Positions 53,167 through 62,099 of a DNA stretch of 64,000 bases are shown here, piece after piece. The notes below the pieces were generated by a model. The model worked only from the letters and a program-made list of their open reading frames with translations, was not told the origin of the DNA and made no database searches. Positions within the stretch are counted from its first letter, which is position 1. Each line of letters begins with the position of its first letter. Source of the stretch: Lachnospiraceae bacterium (GTDB lineage: Bacteria; Bacillota; Clostridia; Lachnospirales; Lachnospiraceae). The position numbers were made by a program, and so were the translations under genes. The stretch spans positions 102,329-166,328 of the forward strand of contig JAHZHB010000119.1 of the NCBI GenBank assembly GCA_019420465.1, read 5' to 3'.

Positions 53167-54093
53167 ATGGATCTGCTCGTTATCATCAGGCAGCTGGTTC
53201 AGCTGTTTCTTATGCTTTTTCTCGGCTATTTTCTCTGCAAAGCCGGCATTTTTGACCGCCATACCAATCAGAAAATGACCAAACTCTGTCTGTACGTCAC
53301 AACACCCTGTCTGATTCTGAATTCCGTCCTGCAACAGACCGAGGAACCGGATTTCCACCTGATCGCACTCACCTTTGCTGTGGCTTTCGGATACTATATC
53401 TTCATGCCTTTTATCGGATGGATTATGGCTGTTGTCCTGCGTTTACCGGAAAAGAACCGCGGTCTGTACATTTTTATGTCTGTTTTTGAAAATACTGGTT
53501 TTATGGGAATCCCGCTGATCAGCGCGATCTATGGCAGCACCGGTGTTGTCTATACCGCCATCTTTAATGTAGCTTTTAATCTGTCCGCATTCAGCTACGG
53601 GCCTGCCGTGTTAAATATCGGTATGCATCGCTCCTCCAAAACCAGCCTGAAAGAAATCCTGTCTCCGGGTACGATTCTGTCACTGCTCACGATCGTTATC
53701 TACCTGACCGGTATCCGGCTGCCGTCTATCGTAACAGGCGTCGTGTCCTCCGTCGGAGCGGTCACCTCTCCTATGGCCATGATGCTGACCGGTGCCGCCC
53801 TAGCACTTATGGATATCCGGACAGTATTTACAGACCTGCATGTCTACCCGTTTCTGGCCGTGCGACAGTTTATCTTCCCTCTGCTGGTATTCCCTCTGTT
53901 TGCCCTGATCATCAAAGATCCCGTGCTTCTGGGTGTGGCTTTCATCATGACCATCATGCCCTGCGCCAGCAACTGTGTACTTTTTGCCACCAACTACGAC
54001 AACGACGAAGAACTCGCTGCACGGACGGTGTTTATCAGTACGATGCTGTCGCTGATTTCGATACCGCTGCTTGTCAGACTGTGTCTGGTATAA
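53167..54093 (+). CDS. AEC-family transporter
   Basis: 308 residues from MDLLVIIRQL, chosen because AAAAGGAG lies 7 nt upstream and the promoter makes longer starts untranscribed. About ten membrane helices. N-terminal FLGYFLCKAGIF, NTGFMGIPLISAIYG and the C-terminal MPCASNCVLFATNYD are typical of auxin-efflux-carrier-type permeases. Bacterial relatives carry malate, malonate or amino acids; substrate unknown. A LysR gene is convergent downstream. Confidence 0.9.
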   Translation: MDLLVIIRQLVQLFLMLFLGYFLCKAGIFDRHTNQKMTKLCLYVTTPCLILNSVLQQTEEPDFHLIALTFAVAFGYYIFMPFIGWIMAVVLRLPEKNRGLYIFMSVFENTGFMGIPLISAIYGSTGVVYTAIFNVAFNLSAFSYGPAVLNIGMHRSSKTSLKEILSPGTILSLLTIVIYLTGIRLPSIVTGVVSSVGAVTSPMAMMLTGAALALMDIRTVFTDLHVYPFLAVRQFIFPLLVFPLFALIIKDPVLLGVAFIMTIMPCASNCVLFATNYDNDEELAARTVFISTMLSLISIPLLVRLCLV

Positions 54094-54130
54094 TGTAAAA
54101 CCTATATGAAATACATTTTCTGTGTAAAAA

Positions 54131-54175
54131 GAACATCGGGCTATAACGATCCTGTATCGTTATAACCCGATGTTC
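54131..54175. terminator. Bidirectional terminator, AEC/lysR
   Basis: 20-bp stem (54131-54150 with 54156-54175, one mismatch), loop of 5 nt, A-run before and T-run after. Confidence 0.93.
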
Positions 54176-54227
54176 TTTTTTATTGCCATGCATATCAATA
54201 ATTGATCCTGTGGACCAATTTTGATTC
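54175..54227 (+). repeat. Post-terminator element, copy D
   Basis: Plus strand: TTTTTTATTGCCATGCATATC, then AATAATTGATCCTGTGGACC and AATTTTGATTC. It starts in the terminator T-run and runs to the stop codon of the convergent lysR gene (54228). Proximal half of the palindrome is changed (TTGATCC). Confidence 0.85.
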
Positions 54228-55133
54228 TTACAAATGCTCCTTCACATACTCGATCAGCTCCAGACTGATCGGGCTGATTCCGTCGCGTTTTCTCTTGATA
54301 TAGCCAAAATTAATCTTATCATCTGTGTTTTCGATCGGTATATACCGCACCTTGGGATTGATATGCTCCTGCTCAAGCGGCATACAGCCCAGATGACACA
54401 GGCCGCCGTAGATCACCAGATCCAGAAGTGCCGTATCGCTGTTGGTCGATACGATATTTTCCAGCTTGCCATAGCGATGCAGGGATTCGTTGAGATGGCC
54501 TACATGATGAAGCAGGGAAAAATACTCTTCCTCATACTGTACAAACCGCAGCGTTTTCAGCTCTGCATCGTCCACCGCTCTGGCCCGAAACAGCGGATGC
54601 TTCTCACCCACCAGCAACGACATATGCACCGTCTGGATCGGTACAAATTCCAGCCGTTTGACCTCCAGCGTCTGTTCCAGTGCAGACATCTGATGTTCAG
54701 ACACATAAGCGAAACCAAACTCTACCACATGCTTATGCAAAAAGCCCATCAGTTCTTCCAGACATCCCTGCTTGACGGAAAACTGCAGTCGCTTATCCTG
54801 CTGCTCGCCATAAAATTCAGCACACAGACTGGTAATTCTGGACCCGGGCATCGTAGCGACCGCCAGCCGGTTCAGATGGGTCTCTTCGTTAATCCGGCTG
54901 ATCATATCCGTGTTTTTCAGGATCTGCGTCGCATAATCGTATACCTTTTTGCCCTCATCAGTCATCTTGACACCGCGGGCTTCACGGGTGAGCAGCTTTA
55001 AATGCAGCTCCTCTTCCAGTGCCTTTACCGTCTTGCTCACATGTGGCTGCGTGGTATACAGCATCTTGGCCGCGTTTTGAAAGCTTCCCATGTCCACGCT
55101 GACCACAAAATACTGCAGTTGCTTAATTTCCAT
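54228..55133 (-). CDS. LysR-family transcriptional regulator
   Basis: 301 residues from MEIKQLQYFVVSVD; GGGGGAT lies upstream. N-terminal helix-turn-helix (SFQNAAKMLYTTQPHVSKTV, about 17-36) and effector domain from about 90. It resembles the group with MEIKQLQYF starts found next to transport genes, so the convergent AEC transporter is a candidate target though its promoter lies 1 kb away. Effector unknown. Confidence 0.92.
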   Translation of the reverse strand: MEIKQLQYFVVSVDMGSFQNAAKMLYTTQPHVSKTVKALEEELHLKLLTREARGVKMTDEGKKVYDYATQILKNTDMISRINEETHLNRLAVATMPGSRITSLCAEFYGEQQDKRLQFSVKQGCLEELMGFLHKHVVEFGFAYVSEHQMSALEQTLEVKRLEFVPIQTVHMSLLVGEKHPLFRARAVDDAELKTLRFVQYEEEYFSLLHHVGHLNESLHRYGKLENIVSTNSDTALLDLVIYGGLCHLGCMPLEQEHINPKVRYIPIENTDDKINFGYIKRKRDGISPISLELIEYVKEHL

Positions 55134-55281
55134 TGGTCTATCCCCCTGTGTTGCTACATTATCCTGTGAATATTTTATCATATTTTGTCAAAAAAGCCAG
55201 TACTCACACACAAAAAGGAATATCTAACACCACTTTTTTGTCATATCTGTCGCGTATTTGTGAGTTTTGCACATGTCATGC

Positions 55282-56727
55282 TCAGATTTCTTTTAATACT
55301 TCTTTTAAAAGCTCCCAGGAACGCTGTACGGAATCCACATACAGTTTTTCTCTGGTCGTATGGATATCCACCATCTGCGGGCCAAAGGAAACACAGTCAA
55401 GTCCCGGCAGCTTCGAAGCGAAAATACCGCATTCCAGACCGGCATGGATACCGCATACTACCGGCTTTTTCCCGGTCTGCTTTTCATAGACCCGTGTGAT
55501 AACTTCCCTGACATGGGAATCCGGACGGTATTCCCATCCCGGATAATCTCCGCTGACGGTCACTTCGCCACCAAAAAGCATAGCCAGAGATTCTGCTTTT
55601 GCTTCCAGCCAGTGTTTTTCACTTTCCGAGCTGGAACGCATAGCATAGTGCAGCTGGATCTCATCTTCATTCTGCTCCAGAATGCCGATATTCAGGGACG
55701 TACGCACCATATCCGGCATCTCTGGTTCCATACGCTGTACGCCGTTTGGCATATGCACCAGTGTCAGCACTACAGCGGATGCCACCGAAGGATGCAGCAC
55801 TTTGTATGTACCTTCTGTTCCCTCTTCCAGTGTCATCTGCATGTTCGGCTCTGTAGATGTATATTCGTGGCAGATCTCCGCCTTCAGTTTTTCAAACGTT
55901 TCCCGCAGTACCGGCAGATCCTCCGGGGCTGCTGTCAGTGTCGCGCAGGCTGCGTTACAGATAGCATTGTCCATCTCACCGCCCGCAAAGCAGGATACGC
56001 CATACCCTGCACTTTCTGAAAGTTTTAACAGCATCCGTCCCAGGAGCACGTTGGCATTGGCACGTCCTTTGTTGATCTCTACACCGGAATGACCTCCTGT
56101 CAGCCCATCGATCGTCAGGGTCAGGCGGACGCCTTCTGTTTCTATAAATTTGGTCTCATAGTGAAATGTCACACGAATTCCTCCGGCACAGCTGGTCAGG
56201 AAGATACCTTCTTCCTCAGAATCAGCATTCAAAAAGATCCGGCCCTCCAGATCTGAACAGTCGAGTGCATCTGCACCCAGCATACCGATCTCCTCGTTTA
56301 CCGTGAACACAACTTCCAGTGCCGGATGCGCAATATCCTCAGCGTCCAGAAGTGCCAGGCCAAAGGCTACGGCAATACCGTCGTCACCGCCAAGAGATGT
56401 ACCTTCTGCCCAGACCTCTTTTCCGTCCGTAGCTGGAATAAGTCCGTCGTTTAACATATCCAGCGTACACTCCGGCTCTTTGACAGCCACCATATCCAGA
56501 TGTCCCTGAAAGATCACAGTCGGACGATTTTCATATCCGGCTGTGGCTGGTTTTTTGATGATCACATTTCCGGCTTCATCGCTTCTTACCCAGAGCCCTC
56601 TTTCTCTGGCAAACGCTACGCAGTATGCTGTAATTTTCTCTGTATTATTGGAGCCGTGCGGAATACGGCAGATCTCCTCGAAAAACTGAAACACTTCCTG
56701 CGGTTTCAACTGACTTAAAACACCCAT
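55282..56727 (-). CDS. pepD: Aminoacyl-histidine dipeptidase (PepD, M20 family)
   Basis: 481 residues. Two-metal exopeptidase: FQGHLDMVAV (first His and Asp), SLGGDDGIAVA (bridging Asp), NEEIGMLGA (catalytic and metal Glu), and late CGIHAGLECGIFASKLPGLD. The lid domain lies in the middle. It hydrolyses Xaa-His and other dipeptides in the cytoplasm. AGAGGT lies before the ATG. Divergent from the LURP-like gene. Confidence 0.94.
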   Translation of the reverse strand: MGVLSQLKPQEVFQFFEEICRIPHGSNNTEKITAYCVAFARERGLWVRSDEAGNVIIKKPATAGYENRPTVIFQGHLDMVAVKEPECTLDMLNDGLIPATDGKEVWAEGTSLGGDDGIAVAFGLALLDAEDIAHPALEVVFTVNEEIGMLGADALDCSDLEGRIFLNADSEEEGIFLTSCAGGIRVTFHYETKFIETEGVRLTLTIDGLTGGHSGVEINKGRANANVLLGRMLLKLSESAGYGVSCFAGGEMDNAICNAACATLTAAPEDLPVLRETFEKLKAEICHEYTSTEPNMQMTLEEGTEGTYKVLHPSVASAVVLTLVHMPNGVQRMEPEMPDMVRTSLNIGILEQNEDEIQLHYAMRSSSESEKHWLEAKAESLAMLFGGEVTVSGDYPGWEYRPDSHVREVITRVYEKQTGKKPVVCGIHAGLECGIFASKLPGLDCVSFGPQMVDIHTTREKLYVDSVQRSWELLKEVLKEI

Positions 56728-56764
56728 GTTTATACCTCTTTTCTTTTATTTATCGTTTCTTTCC

Positions 56765-56793
56765 TTGACTTTACCGTCACAGACCCGTAGGAT
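56765..56793 (+). promoter_or_regulatory. Promoter of the LURP-like gene
   Basis: TTGACT (56765-56770), 17-nt spacer, TAGGAT (56788-56793). Confidence 0.65.
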
Positions 56794-56827
56794 AATCGTA
56801 TATGTATCCGTACAGGAGGTTTTAATT

Positions 56828-57280
56828 ATGTTATTTTCCATGTACACCACGGATCCGACAGCCTGCGGACAGTTTGTGATCGCAGACGCTGACGGACAGC
56901 TGGTGCTTTGCACTTCCAACGAAGGGCACTCTTTTTGCCCCATCGTTACCAACCCGGCAGGCGATATGCAGATGCTGAAAGTCCGCTATTCTTCCTTTTT
57001 GGGTGACAGCTTTGTATTTTCTGATGTCACCGGCAACCGCGGCACCTACCGTGTCAAAGAACACCGGTCTGTCATCGATATGCATATGATGAGCGGCCGC
57101 TGGGATCTGCGCTACTATGCGCCGGACCGTTCCGTTGTTATCCGCCATCTGGACAAGATTGCCGCCAGTGTCACACTGCTGCCGGAGTACGACATGTATT
57201 TTCAGATCGATCTGAAGGATACTTCAGAACTGCTGTTTGTCGTAGGATCACTTCTGGCTCTCAGCTATTTCCTTCGCTGA
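56828..57280 (+). CDS. Hypothetical protein, possibly LURP-one/YxjI-like
   Basis: 150 residues from MLFSMYTTDPTAC; GGAGG lies 7 nt upstream and longer starts precede the promoter. Mostly beta-strand in appearance: FVIADADGQLVLCT, SFVFSDVTGNRGTYRVKE, RWDLRYYAPDRSVVIRH, with a hydrophobic C-terminal helix (LLFVVGSLLALSYFLR). This resembles the LURP-one-related/tubby-like barrel with its central C-terminal helix, but the match is tentative. The last 33 nt overlap the convergent phosphoesterase gene. Confidence 0.6.
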   Translation: MLFSMYTTDPTACGQFVIADADGQLVLCTSNEGHSFCPIVTNPAGDMQMLKVRYSSFLGDSFVFSDVTGNRGTYRVKEHRSVIDMHMMSGRWDLRYYAPDRSVVIRHLDKIAASVTLLPEYDMYFQIDLKDTSELLFVVGSLLALSYFLR

Positions 57281-57922
57281 TTCTACTTCTTTTTTCAGTT
57301 TATCTCCCATCTGGCTTTCCCAGAGAGCATCGTATTCCAGCATATAGGTCTCATAACCGTTGATGACCAGCGTCGGACCGTACTTTGTCAGCCGGGGCTG
57401 CCGGTAATTATAGGACATATGCACATGCCCGTGGATCATATACCGCGGCGAATACTGATCCATCAGCCGCACAAACTCTTCAAAACCTCTGTGTGGCTGA
57501 TCCTGACCGTCATTGATCCCGGCCGCCGGTGCATGGGTCAGCAGAATATCAAACCCCTTTTTCAGGCGCAGCTTCAGCCAGAGCCGGCGGATCCTTTTTC
57601 GCATCTCCATCGGCGTAAACTGACAGGCTGCACCGGGAATATAGCGCATCGAACCACCCAGCCCCAGAATCCGTATCCCTTCATATTCGAATATATCATC
57701 GTCAATGCAGATACAGCCCTCCGGTGGCTTGTATTCATATTTCGTATCATGATTTCCCTGCACATACAGAAGCGGACAATGCGCAAAGGTCACCAGAAAG
57801 GAGAGGTATTCCGGTGGCAGATCTCCGCAGGACAGGATCAGATCGATATCCGCCAGCAGAGATTTGTCAAAATAGTCATAATAGGTCTTGGACACCTCGT
57901 CCGCAATTACCAGTATCTTCAT
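57248..57922 (-). CDS. Calcineurin-like metallophosphoesterase
   Basis: 224 residues. Two-metal site motifs: ILVIADEVS at the start, SCGDLPPEY (about 31), QGNHDTKYE (about 55), LTHAPAAG (about 128) and HGHVHMSYN (about 164). The first motif has Asp-Glu in place of the usual D-x-H, so one metal ligand is altered. It is encoded 1 nt after the ParB-like/PnrA fusion gene, so the two are co-translated. Substrate unknown. Confidence 0.85.
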   Translation of the reverse strand: MKILVIADEVSKTYYDYFDKSLLADIDLILSCGDLPPEYLSFLVTFAHCPLLYVQGNHDTKYEYKPPEGCICIDDDIFEYEGIRILGLGGSMRYIPGAACQFTPMEMRKRIRRLWLKLRLKKGFDILLTHAPAAGINDGQDQPHRGFEEFVRLMDQYSPRYMIHGHVHMSYNYRQPRLTKYGPTLVINGYETYMLEYDALWESQMGDKLKKEVESAKEIAESQK

Positions 57923-57923
57923 C

Positions 57924-59822
57924 CTATACTCCCGTCACACCCTGCACCATGACCACTTCTCTGGCCTCTTCCTGCAGTTCATCCATCTGCGGGATCCGTC
58001 CGTCCACGTTTTCCAGAAGCCAGTCCATCGTCATAATATCTCTGGGTGAAATTTTTGTGGTTTCCTCATGCGTGATCTCCAGTCCTTTCTGGGCTGTCAG
58101 GATACCGGAAAACGGTTCAAAGTCCCCGCGCTTGATATTTTCTTCCATCTGTTTTACCAGTTTTTTTACCCCTACCGGTACGTTCAGCGACAGGATCGTG
58201 TCAACAACCCCGGCAGAAAGCCCCCACCAGTAGTTCAGTGCACTTGATTCTTCCTCTGACTTCCATACACCATGGCGGATATTTTCAAAGATCCGCACAT
58301 AATATTTTCCCCATTCCCATACGGGGATAGCCAAACTCTTCTTTTCACCATGTTCCAGAAGACACAGGCCGAAATCCTTATATTTGCTGTTCTGTGCTGT
58401 CATTTCCTGCTGGGATATTACAGAGATACCCTCCAGCTCCTTTTCCCAGTCTACTTTTTCTTTCAGCTTCGACCAGATCAGGTGTACCGTCGCCCGCGGG
58501 TTGACCATCTGTACACCCAGAGCAAAAGCATTGATATTGGCGATCATACCAAACAGCGGATAATCTGCCACATAGGCGATCTCCCCGTCCGGGCTCATCG
58601 CCCCCGCTACCAGACCGGCAAGAAATTTGGCTTCATACATCCGACCGTAATAGGTTCTCACAGATTTGAAGGAAGTATTCAGCGAACAGTTTAAAATACG
58701 CACCTGTGGATATTTCAGAGCCATCTTTACACTGGCATCCAGAAGCTTTGGCGACGTGGTAAAGATCACATTGCAGCCGTCTTTTACCGCCTTTTCGATC
58801 GTTGCCTCACCATTATCTGCATCCAGAGCATTCATATAGCTGTGGATCTCCAGATCCGGATACATATTCTGCAGATGTGCCCGGCCAAGCTCATGCGCAT
58901 TGGTCCAACCGGAGATCTGTGGGTTTTTGTCGTGTACAAAACCGATGACATATCTGGTCTTATTCGGTGAGATCAGCGAGATCATCTGTTTCACCGGACT
59001 GGCCGCGGGGGCCACCGGATCCAGCTTCAGATCCGTCTTTTCTCCCAGCACCTTTATATCTTCCCAGGCTCTGCCAATATGGTCTTTCAGCTGTGCCGCA
59101 CTGTCCTGGCACAGTGTTTCATAATCATAGATCTGGATCAGACGCAGCATGGCATCCGACACACTGATATGTGCTTCTTCACATTTATCTGCCAGCACCA
59201 ACTCTGTACGATTATACAGGGAACGAAGCGTCAGGATCTCATCGTCCGACCAGCGCTCTGTCTCCGAATTTCCCGTCTCCCGGATCAGTGTCCGGTAAGC
59301 CCCCTCCTTACTGAACCAGATCACATTCAGCCCGGTGAGGTCAAAAAACTTCATAAATTCATAGTAGACGCGTACCTGTTCATCCTCTTCGTTGTATTCC
59401 GGAATGATCCGGTAGACATTGGCCGGTACACTGACAGCATCAAAAAACTTGAGCACACTGACTCTTTTGTTGCCTTCCTGTACATAAAAGCGATCCATAA
59501 ATTCGAATACCTTAATCGGATCCGCAATGCCATTTTCCAGATGCCAGTCACACAACGTATCCCATTTGGCAGCAAATTCAGAGTCCCTGTCCAGAAGGGG
59601 CATAAAATTTGACGCAAAAGCATTGGCCCTTGCCTCCGTCGCTGTCCCGACGACCAGCGACAATGGAATATCCATCAGTCCCAGATAAACCTCTCTCCTT
59701 ACACTGGCGTACTGGGAAATATGATCCAGTACAGGCAGATACGGATACTCACCGCGGCCAAGCTTCTGACGGTAATCTTTAACAGCTAACTTATTCGCTT
59801 TTTCATATTCCTGAAATTTCAT
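57924..59822 (-). CDS. ParB-like domain fused to a PnrA/BMP-type substrate-binding domain
   Basis: 632 residues from MKFQEYEKANKLAVKDYRQK; AAGGAGAG lies upstream. No signal peptide or lipobox, so cytoplasmic. Residues about 20-150 look like a ParB/Srx fold domain (MDRFYVQEGNKRVSVLKFF carries the G-N-K/R-R pattern). The C-terminal half from about 300 (YVIGFVHDKNPQISGWTNAH, NVIFTTSPKLLDASVKMA, YEAKFLAGLVAGAMSPDG) is a BMP/PnrA nucleoside-binding periplasmic fold. So a binding protein fold is used inside the cell, probably as a nucleoside sensor coupled to a ParB-like module. The phosphoesterase gene follows directly. Confidence 0.75.
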   Translation of the reverse strand: MKFQEYEKANKLAVKDYRQKLGRGEYPYLPVLDHISQYASVRREVYLGLMDIPLSLVVGTATEARANAFASNFMPLLDRDSEFAAKWDTLCDWHLENGIADPIKVFEFMDRFYVQEGNKRVSVLKFFDAVSVPANVYRIIPEYNEEDEQVRVYYEFMKFFDLTGLNVIWFSKEGAYRTLIRETGNSETERWSDDEILTLRSLYNRTELVLADKCEEAHISVSDAMLRLIQIYDYETLCQDSAAQLKDHIGRAWEDIKVLGEKTDLKLDPVAPAASPVKQMISLISPNKTRYVIGFVHDKNPQISGWTNAHELGRAHLQNMYPDLEIHSYMNALDADNGEATIEKAVKDGCNVIFTTSPKLLDASVKMALKYPQVRILNCSLNTSFKSVRTYYGRMYEAKFLAGLVAGAMSPDGEIAYVADYPLFGMIANINAFALGVQMVNPRATVHLIWSKLKEKVDWEKELEGISVISQQEMTAQNSKYKDFGLCLLEHGEKKSLAIPVWEWGKYYVRIFENIRHGVWKSEEESSALNYWWGLSAGVVDTILSLNVPVGVKKLVKQMEENIKRGDFEPFSGILTAQKGLEITHEETTKISPRDIMTMDWLLENVDGRIPQMDELQEEAREVVMVQGVTGV

Positions 59823-59961
59823 CTTCTCTCCTTTTTGCAGTAACGCATTCTGTATTTTCCGCAACTGTCATACAGCCCTTATATGTCTGTGTTCTGCTTC
59901 CCGTCAGATATAGTTAACACATACAATCACAAAGGGCACCATCATACTCTGTAAAATGACA

Positions 59962-61023
59962 TCAACAACAGTTCATGTCGATCTTAAGCTGCTGTGCGCT
60001 GTACTGTATCTGCGCATGACTGCCACAGATCAGCGGCATCATCGGCGCAATATGACCGATATCCAGATCCATCAGTACCGGAACCTGATACTCTTTCAGC
60101 AGATCGATCACCGCATGATACTGGTCAAGTCCCATCAGTTCCTGTCCATGGCACAGCGGTCGTCCGATCAGAAAACCGCGTACATGGGAAAACCACCCCG
60201 CATGCTGCATCTGCCAGATGGCCCGGCGGATAGCCATCACATTCAGATCACAGGATTCCAGAAACCAGACAATACCTTCCTCTTTATAGGCTTCATTAAA
60301 TGCCGCCACATGATCGTATGTCGTTCCCAGCAGATTCACCAGACAGTCCATACAGCCGCCGATCAGACGGCCTTCAAATGTGATCGGCTGCTCGGTTTCA
60401 GCCAGCTGTATTTCTCCTGCCATATTCTGTGGAAGGAAGCTGTGAATCACACGTTTCTGTGTGGCATGGATCGGTACCAGTGGATGTTCTTCGTCTTTTA
60501 AAGACTCCTTTTCCCAGAAGGGATATCCCTCCACTGATGTTTTCTTTCCACAGAGGACATCGTAAGCATCCTGCATGGATGCATGCCACGGTTCCATACC
60601 AAATGCCGCCGCACACGGACCATAGACGGAGGCTGTGTCGCACATCGTTGCCAGCAGAAATGTCATGTTCGTATTGTCAGAATAGCCCATATACCATTTC
60701 GGATCTGCTTTTTTGATCTGTTCAAAATCCACATGATCCAGGATCTCACACATCAGCTCGCCGCCGCCGCAGGATATCAGTACATCGCTGTCTTTGGACA
60801 CATAGCCCTCTGTCAGTTCTTTCCCGCAGGCCTCTGGCGTATTGCTGATACCGATACCGCAGCCCTCATAGCAGTTTGGCCCGAGTACCACCTGGTGTCC
60901 CAGCGCTTTAAATTTCTCCTGTGCATGGTCAAATGCCGTTTTGTACGGCTCTATATTACAGCCAAAAGAGGGAGCCACAAAACCGATCGTTCCCTTTTCT
61001 TTTAAAAATTCCGGAAATCTCAT
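59962..61023 (-). CDS. S66-family LD-carboxypeptidase/MccF-like peptidase
   Basis: 353 residues from MRFPEFLKEKG; AAAGGAG spacing fits this ATG better than the one directly before it. Catalytic triad: Ser in MGYSDNTN (about 114), Glu in FLESCDLN (about 257), His in LDIGHIAPMMPL (about 325). Family members trim L,D-peptide bonds of recycled muropeptides or cleave microcin-C-type nucleotide peptides. Cytoplasmic. Alone between terminators. Confidence 0.92.
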   Translation of the reverse strand: MRFPEFLKEKGTIGFVAPSFGCNIEPYKTAFDHAQEKFKALGHQVVLGPNCYEGCGIGISNTPEACGKELTEGYVSKDSDVLISCGGGELMCEILDHVDFEQIKKADPKWYMGYSDNTNMTFLLATMCDTASVYGPCAAAFGMEPWHASMQDAYDVLCGKKTSVEGYPFWEKESLKDEEHPLVPIHATQKRVIHSFLPQNMAGEIQLAETEQPITFEGRLIGGCMDCLVNLLGTTYDHVAAFNEAYKEEGIVWFLESCDLNVMAIRRAIWQMQHAGWFSHVRGFLIGRPLCHGQELMGLDQYHAVIDLLKEYQVPVLMDLDIGHIAPMMPLICGSHAQIQYSAQQLKIDMNCC

Positions 61024-61172
61024 CATCGTCTCCTTTCGCACTCATTCAGACTGAGTATATCATTTTTAAAAGTAAATATCCACCAAAGACTCGCAAAACC
61101 TGTCATCAGCAGCTTCCTTTGAAGGTAAAATCAAAACCGCTACACCGGACCAGGCTTTGCTACACATGGCAA

Positions 61173-61223
61173 TCAAAATTGGTCCACTGGACCAATGATT
61201 GATATGCATGGTAAATAAAAAAA
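61173..61223 (-). repeat. Post-terminator element, copy C (best palindrome)
   Basis: Minus strand after the upp terminator: TATTTACCATGCATATCAATC, then ATTGGTCCAGTGGACCAAT and TTTGATTGCC. The 17-mer TTGGTCCA-G-TGGACCAA is a perfect dyad. Confidence 0.9.
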
Positions 61224-61282
61224 CAGCTGTCCTGCCGTACATTTTGCAGTCGCAAAACATACCGGCAGGACAGCTGTTTTTA
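61216..61282 (-). terminator. Terminator after upp
   Basis: 17-bp perfect stem (61221-61237 with 61263-61279), T-runs on both sides so bidirectional. Confidence 0.93.
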
Positions 61283-61307
61283 TACTCAGCGCTCTGTCTG
61301 TTCGTAT

Positions 61308-61937
61308 TTATTTGGTACCGAAGATACGGTCTCCGGCATCACCCAGACCCGGGCAGATATAAGCATTTTCGTTTAGTTCTCTGTCGATATGGCCAACATA
61401 CAGCTGGATATCCGGATGTGCTTCCATCAGACGTTTGATACCTTCCGGAGCAGCAATGATCGACATAAATTTAATCTTCTTTCCGCCGTGCTGTTTGATA
61501 AAGTTGACAGCAGCGATCGCAGAACCACCTGTAGCCAGCATCGGATCTGTAACGACGATCAGACGCTCGGAAATCGGGTTCGGCAGCTTGCAGTAATACT
61601 CGTGCGGTTCATGAGTCTCCTCATCACGGTACAGACCGATATGACCGATCTTTGCTGTCGGCACCAGCGCCTGGATACCACTGACCATACCAAGACCGGC
61701 ACGTAAGATCGGCACGATTGCAAAGTTCTTTCCGGAAATCTCCGGAGTCATACATTTCTCGATCGGAGTTTCTACCTCTACATCATGCAGCGGCAGATCC
61801 TTTAAGGCTTCGTATCCCATCAGCATGGCAATCTCTTCCACCAGCGCACGGAACTCGGCTGTTCCTGTATTTTTATCTCTCAGACGGGAGATCTTGTGCT
61901 GGATCAGCGGGTGTGTCATTTCAACTACATTGTTCAT
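61308..61937 (-). CDS. upp: Uracil phosphoribosyltransferase
   Basis: 209 residues from [15 protein letters not shown], standard length; GGAGGG lies upstream. It makes UMP from uracil and PRPP. The PRPP loop [16 protein letters not shown] (about 127-142), [13 protein letters not shown] and the C-terminal uracil site [17 protein letters not shown] are complete. Downstream of the uracil permease gene in the same direction (162-nt gap), a salvage operon. Confidence 0.97.
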   Translation of the reverse strand: MNNVVEMTHPLIQHKISRLRDKNTGTAEFRALVEEIAMLMGYEALKDLPLHDVEVETPIEKCMTPEISGKNFAIVPILRAGLGMVSGIQALVPTAKIGHIGLYRDEETHEPHEYYCKLPNPISERLIVVTDPMLATGGSAIAAVNFIKQHGGKKIKFMSIIAAPEGIKRLMEAHPDIQLYVGHIDRELNENAYICPGLGDAGDRIFGTK

Positions 61938-62099
61938 CTTGATTCCCTCCATATTCTTTTGTATATAGTTTGTGTTTACTACCGCATTCTACTCATCTGC
62001 ATTTTTCATCATTCCCGCAACACAGGCACATATTTCCAGAATACAGACGTACAAAGCTTCTATAACACTTCTGGCATATCCTGCAGATATATCCCGGGA

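Noticed and set aside
61181..61199. Operator of the GntR regulator at 43.6 kb
   Set aside because: TTGGTCCAnTGGACCAA resembles FadR-type sites, but this GntR gene has its own different operator (TTGTCTGACAA), and the copies lie downstream of terminators rather than in promoters.
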